Shown one piece after another: positions 41,534-44,437 of a stretch of 44,437 nucleotides of DNA; the stretch's first letter is position 1; each line of letters starts with the position of its first letter. Position numbers and translations under genes: made by a program. The notes beneath the pieces were generated by a model. That model saw nothing but the letters and a program-made list of their open reading frames with translations, did not search any database and was not told where the DNA came from. Source of the stretch: Chlorobiota bacterium (GTDB lineage: Bacteria; Bacteroidota; Ignavibacteria; Tepidaquicellales; OLB5); NCBI GenBank assembly GCA_022616535.1, contig JAKEEM010000014.1, positions 1 to 44,437 on the forward strand, read 5' to 3'.

Positions 41534-43333
41534 ATGTCATTTAAATTCATAATACTTACGGCAATTTTATTTGCCGCGCGCGCAGGCTTTTCACAGCCCT
41601 CGCTTGAGAAATACGAAGTAACAACCGTCCTAAAGGAAAAATTCACCGATAAATCCGGCGCGCCCTTAACGGGCAAAGGCGTCATCATTGGCGACGTGGA
41701 CTCCGGCATCGACGTTTTCCACCCTATGTTCTTCTTTGCCGACGGCGGCGAGTTTGCATGGGCTGACGTTAACCGAGACGGCTCGCTTACACCCGGCACA
41801 GACGGCATTGACCTTAACCAAAGCGGCACAATTGAACCGGAGGAAATCATACGCTACATTGAAATCAAAGACCAAACATACGGCATGCTCGGCTCGCTTG
41901 GCAGCGACCCGCGCAAATACAACCCCGATTTCGATTTCCTCTATATCGATGCAAACAGCGATAAGCGCCGCAACTTCGGACCTGATGCGGGCTTCAACGA
42001 AAAAACACCCAGCTTCGGCGAACAGCTTTTAATTGCAATCGACGAAAACAAAAACGGGATAATTGAATCCGGCGAAAAACTCATTGCGCTTAAGACATCC
42101 AAAATCCGCGCTGTAAGGGAAAGAAACGGGCAAATCAGGCGCCGCGGGGTTGATTTAATTTACACCGAGGAGGATTCCATCGGGCACGGAACATCGGTAG
42201 CAGGGCTTATTATAGGCGGGCACTACGGCGTGCAGAAAATACACGGTATCGCACCCGATGCGGAAATGGTTTTCGCCAGCGTCCGCTACGATTACACGCC
42301 GCGCTTTGTGCGCAGCTTCCCTGACTTAGTCGGCTTTCTGCGTGATGAAAAAATCAATATCCTGCTCTTCGAAGACGGCGAATGGATGTGGGAATTTATG
42401 GACGGCTCTAGCCCCGAGGAACAAATGGTTAACCAATTAGCGCGCGACGGAGTGACAATAATCGGCGGCTCGGGGAATTTCACAACCAGCAATATGCTCA
42501 TCAAGGATACACTGGGCGCAAACGATTATGCAGTTTATAAAGTATCCGCGCCCCAGTTCTCCGAAGGAAAGCTGAATGACGGTGTGTTTTTTTCGTTCCT
42601 GTGGCGGCAGCCGGAAACAAGCTTAAGCTTTGTAATTGAAACCCCAGACCGCAAAAAAGCTGAGTTTAATGGCGAAGGAAGCGGAATTGTTAAAGCGGGC
42701 AAGTATAACATTTTCTATGCAAAGGAAACCTCACCCAAAGGCACTGGGATGGTTAAGCTTTCGTGCTCGAAGAATGACTCCGGCTCCGTAACCGGCACGT
42801 GGAGGATTACGGTGAAGTCAACCGGCTACGCGTTAATACACGCATACGTGGTAGATATATCGCAGTCATGGGCAGGCAACACACGCTGGGTTGATTCACC
42901 AAACATCACCGATGAATCCAACGTGTGCTTTCCCTCCACTGCCGATAGCTGCATTGCTGTCGGAGCATATGTGGTCAACTTCGCCTGGTTCGATGTAATG
43001 GGCGGGCTTGCAAGCTACAGCAGCAAGGGCTACAACATTACGGGCAAGCTTGGGGTTGATATAACCGCGCCCGGGCATACAACATTCACCACTCAGAAAA
43101 ACTTGTGCTACGAAACCTTCAACGGGACAAGCTCAGCCGCACCGCATGTGGTCGGCGCAGCCGCGCTGCTTTTGCAGTATAACCCAAACTTAACGCATAC
43201 CCAAATCAGACAAATTTTACTGAACTCCGCTGTTCGGGATAACTTTACAGGCAGTGTTCCAAATCCCGATTGGGGCTACGGCAAGCTTGATATCGAAGGG
43301 GCAATTAAATACATGATAAATAACTTAAACTAA
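41534..43333 (+). CDS. Secreted subtilisin-like (S8) serine peptidase with EF-hand-like loops
   Basis: The 599-residue protein has a signal peptide (FIILTAILFAARAGFSQ) and the subtilase triad Asp56 (GDVDSGID), His218 (GHGTSVAG) and Ser533 (GTSSAAPHVVGAAA), with the oxyanion Asn315 in GSGN. The distance from Asp to His is about 160 residues, far more than in subtilisin. This insert contains two good EF-hand calcium loops, DLNQSGTIEPEE (93-104) and DENKNGIIESGE (170-181), and further Asp/Asn-rich stretches (DVNRDGS, DANSDK). A beta-rich domain (about 335-450) lies between His and Ser. There is no T9SS sorting domain, so it may remain in the periplasm or leave by another route. The substrate is unknown. 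Confidence 0.92.
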   Translation: MSFKFIILTAILFAARAGFSQPSLEKYEVTTVLKEKFTDKSGAPLTGKGVIIGDVDSGIDVFHPMFFFADGGEFAWADVNRDGSLTPGTDGIDLNQSGTIEPEEIIRYIEIKDQTYGMLGSLGSDPRKYNPDFDFLYIDANSDKRRNFGPDAGFNEKTPSFGEQLLIAIDENKNGIIESGEKLIALKTSKIRAVRERNGQIRRRGVDLIYTEEDSIGHGTSVAGLIIGGHYGVQKIHGIAPDAEMVFASVRYDYTPRFVRSFPDLVGFLRDEKINILLFEDGEWMWEFMDGSSPEEQMVNQLARDGVTIIGGSGNFTTSNMLIKDTLGANDYAVYKVSAPQFSEGKLNDGVFFSFLWRQPETSLSFVIETPDRKKAEFNGEGSGIVKAGKYNIFYAKETSPKGTGMVKLSCSKNDSGSVTGTWRITVKSTGYALIHAYVVDISQSWAGNTRWVDSPNITDESNVCFPSTADSCIAVGAYVVNFAWFDVMGGLASYSSKGYNITGKLGVDITAPGHTTFTTQKNLCYETFNGTSSAAPHVVGAAALLLQYNPNLTHTQIRQILLNSAVRDNFTGSVPNPDWGYGKLDIEGAIKYMINNLN

Positions 43334-43357
43334 AAAAATAATAAGTAATAACCAAGA

Positions 43358-43648
43358 ATGAGAAAAAACAAAAAAGACGACAAGAAAAAGCAGTATCTCG
43401 CGATGCAGGCGCAGAAACAGCAGCAGCAAAGGAAGAAGAAAATCGACCCGCTGAAAACAAGGGGCATTGTTTACCTTGATTACAAAGATACACGCCTTTT
43501 GCAGAGATTTGTAAACGAACAGGGTAAACTTCTTCCCTCAAGGATTACGGGTATAAGCTCAAAGATGCAGAGAAAGCTTACGCTTGCCATTAAAAGAGCG
43601 CGCCATCTCGGACTAATGCCGTTTGTTAGCGAGGAATTCCGACCGTAA
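43358..43648 (+). CDS. rpsR: Small-subunit ribosomal protein bS18
   Basis: A 96-residue protein of the bS18 family. The core from residue 30 ([23 protein letters not shown], ending [29 protein letters not shown]) matches S18, which binds 16S rRNA and S6 on the platform of the small subunit. The N-terminal 28 residues are a Lys/Gln tail. No cysteines are present. S18 genes normally lie with rpsF, ssb and rplI; here none is adjacent, so this may be a relocated or second copy. Its stop codon overlaps the first AACAAAT unit of a heptamer tract. Confidence 0.93.
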   Translation: MRKNKKDDKKKQYLAMQAQKQQQQRKKKIDPLKTRGIVYLDYKDTRLLQRFVNEQGKLLPSRITGISSKMQRKLTLAIKRARHLGLMPFVSEEFRP

Positions 43649-43657
43649 CAAATAAAT

Positions 43658-43706
43658 AACAAATAGCAAATAACAAATAGCCAATAACAAATAGCAAATA
43701 ACAAAT
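43658..43706. repeat. AT-rich heptamer tract after rpsR
   Basis: Seven exact 7-base units alternate AACAAAT and AGCAAAT, with one AGCCAAT variant. An extra AACAAAT at 43647-43653 includes the last two bases of the rpsR stop codon. Confidence 0.8.
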
Positions 43707-43760
43707 CTAATACGAAAAATTTTTTTGGCAGTGTGTTTTGACATTTATTTGATGCTTACT

Positions 43761-43788
43761 ATTTAATATTTATTATTTGATATTTGAG
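43761..43788. repeat. AT-rich heptamer tract before tatD
   Basis: Four exact 7-base units, ATTTAAT, ATTTATT, ATTTGAT, ATTTGAG, end 1 base before the tatD ATG. They resemble the reverse complement of the tract at 43658-43706. Confidence 0.7.
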
Positions 43789-43789
43789 T

Positions 43790-44437
43790 ATGTATATAGA
43801 TACACACGCGCATTTAAATTACCCTGACGTATTAAATAATCTCGATGATATTTTATCACGTGCGCTTGATAGCGATGTGGAGAGCATAATCGTACCTGCT
43901 ACGAATTACCGGAGTTCGCTTGAAGTCGTTGAGCTTGTTCAAAAGCACAAAATGCTTTACGGCGCAGTTGGAATCCACCCGAATGATTTAAGTGATTTTG
44001 ATGAAAGCCATTTTGTAAAAATCGAAGAGCTGGCAAAGGAAAATAAAATCGTCGCAATCGGTGAAATAGGACTTGATTATTACCGGGAACCTTATGATAA
44101 GGAGCTCCAGCAGAGAATATTAAGGTCGCAGCTTCAAATTGCAAAGAAACTTGATTTGCCGGTGGTTATACATAACAGAAATTCATCGGATGATTTAATG
44201 AAACTCGTTGCAGAAGAATATGAAAACGGAAAGCTTAAGGGGCAGTTTCATTCATTCAGCGGCGATGAGCAAATGGCAAAAAAGTGCGTTGATATGGGGT
44301 TTTACATATCATTAACTGGCAACATTACGTATAAACCAAACCAAAACACTTTAACTGCTTATGAAATTGTAAAAAACACAGGTGTAAATCACCTGCTGCT
44401 TGAAACCGACACCCCCTACCTGCCGCCGGTTCCTTAC
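43790..44437 (+). CDS. TatD-family metal-dependent deoxyribonuclease (3' truncated)
   Basis: The gene runs off the end of the window with 216 codons seen. YIDTHAHLNYPD carries the first two metal-binding histidines; GEIGLDYYRE, VVIHNRNSSDDLM, FHSFSGDEQMA and LLETDTPYLPP are the remaining TatD signatures. TatD enzymes are 3'-to-5' exonucleases/AP endonucleases involved in DNA degradation and repair. The ATG at 43790 lies 1 base after a heptamer tract, so the region that would hold a ribosome binding site is made of repeat sequence. Usual family length is about 255-265 residues, so roughly 40-50 residues are missing. Confidence 0.93.
   Translation, partial: MYIDTHAHLNYPDVLNNLDDILSRALDSDVESIIVPATNYRSSLEVVELVQKHKMLYGAVGIHPNDLSDFDESHFVKIEELAKENKIVAIGEIGLDYYREPYDKELQQRILRSQLQIAKKLDLPVVIHNRNSSDDLMKLVAEEYENGKLKGQFHSFSGDEQMAKKCVDMGFYISLTGNITYKPNQNTLTAYEIVKNTGVNHLLLETDTPYLPPVPY

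Overview
The window looks like chromosomal DNA of a Bacteroidota/Ignavibacteriota-type bacterium, most likely an ignavibacterium-like lineage. The evidence is two secreted proteins ending in the type IX secretion (T9SS) sorting domain with the YPNPFNP signature (1-1188, 15715-17157), a short-chain threonine-dehydrogenase-like epimerase, an IleRS of the long type-2 form, DksA- and DUF5683-like neighbours, few Shine-Dalgarno sequences, and several TTG-N20-TAnnTTTG-like promoters. The base composition is moderately AT-rich. The affiliation is inferred from gene content only.

Layout. 1-2.1 kb: end of a VCBS/FG-GAP secreted protein facing dapA. 2.1-4.9 kb: an AT-rich accessory pocket holding a frameshifted OLD-type ATPase/TOPRIM gene, bracketed by copies of a nested palindromic repeat. 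4.9-10.3 kb: aldehyde dehydrogenase, then a tight trio of M1 aminopeptidase, sugar-kinase-like phosphotransferase and alpha/beta hydrolase. 10.3-15.6 kb (minus strand): threonine-dehydrogenase-like enzyme, DUF35 Zn-ribbon protein, thiolase, HMG-CoA synthase and an AtuA-family protein. 15.7-19.9 kb: secreted propeller protein, FabK/nitronate-monooxygenase-like flavoprotein, lumazine synthase, PHP phosphoesterase, tRNA-Met. 20-27 kb: membrane J-domain protein, an orphan gene beside a fossil rluD 3' end, then rluD, lspA, dksA-like and ileS. 27.2-33.4 kb: desaturase, ispE, truA between two related membrane proteins, and dsbD. 33.7-39.7 kb: an ion channel with a predicted secreted repeat domain coupled to a DUF2177-like protein, pyruvate kinase, a membrane protein with an Mrr-like domain, and a repeat lipoprotein. 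40-44.4 kb: small conserved-looking protein, nadE, a subtilisin with EF-hand-like loops, a solitary bS18 gene, and a truncated tatD.

Most of the window is housekeeping. Three things stand out. First, an archaeal-type HMG-CoA synthase/thiolase/DUF35 triplet in a genome that also carries ispE of the MEP pathway, so the triplet probably serves something other than isoprenoid synthesis; its neighbour is an AtuA-family protein. Second, at least eight AT-rich tracts with a clear 7-bp period: seven lie between genes or at their ends, often starting at a stop codon, and one lies in frame inside ispE. Third, a two-gene membrane unit pairing a K+-channel-like pore with a predicted periplasmic beta-helix-like domain.
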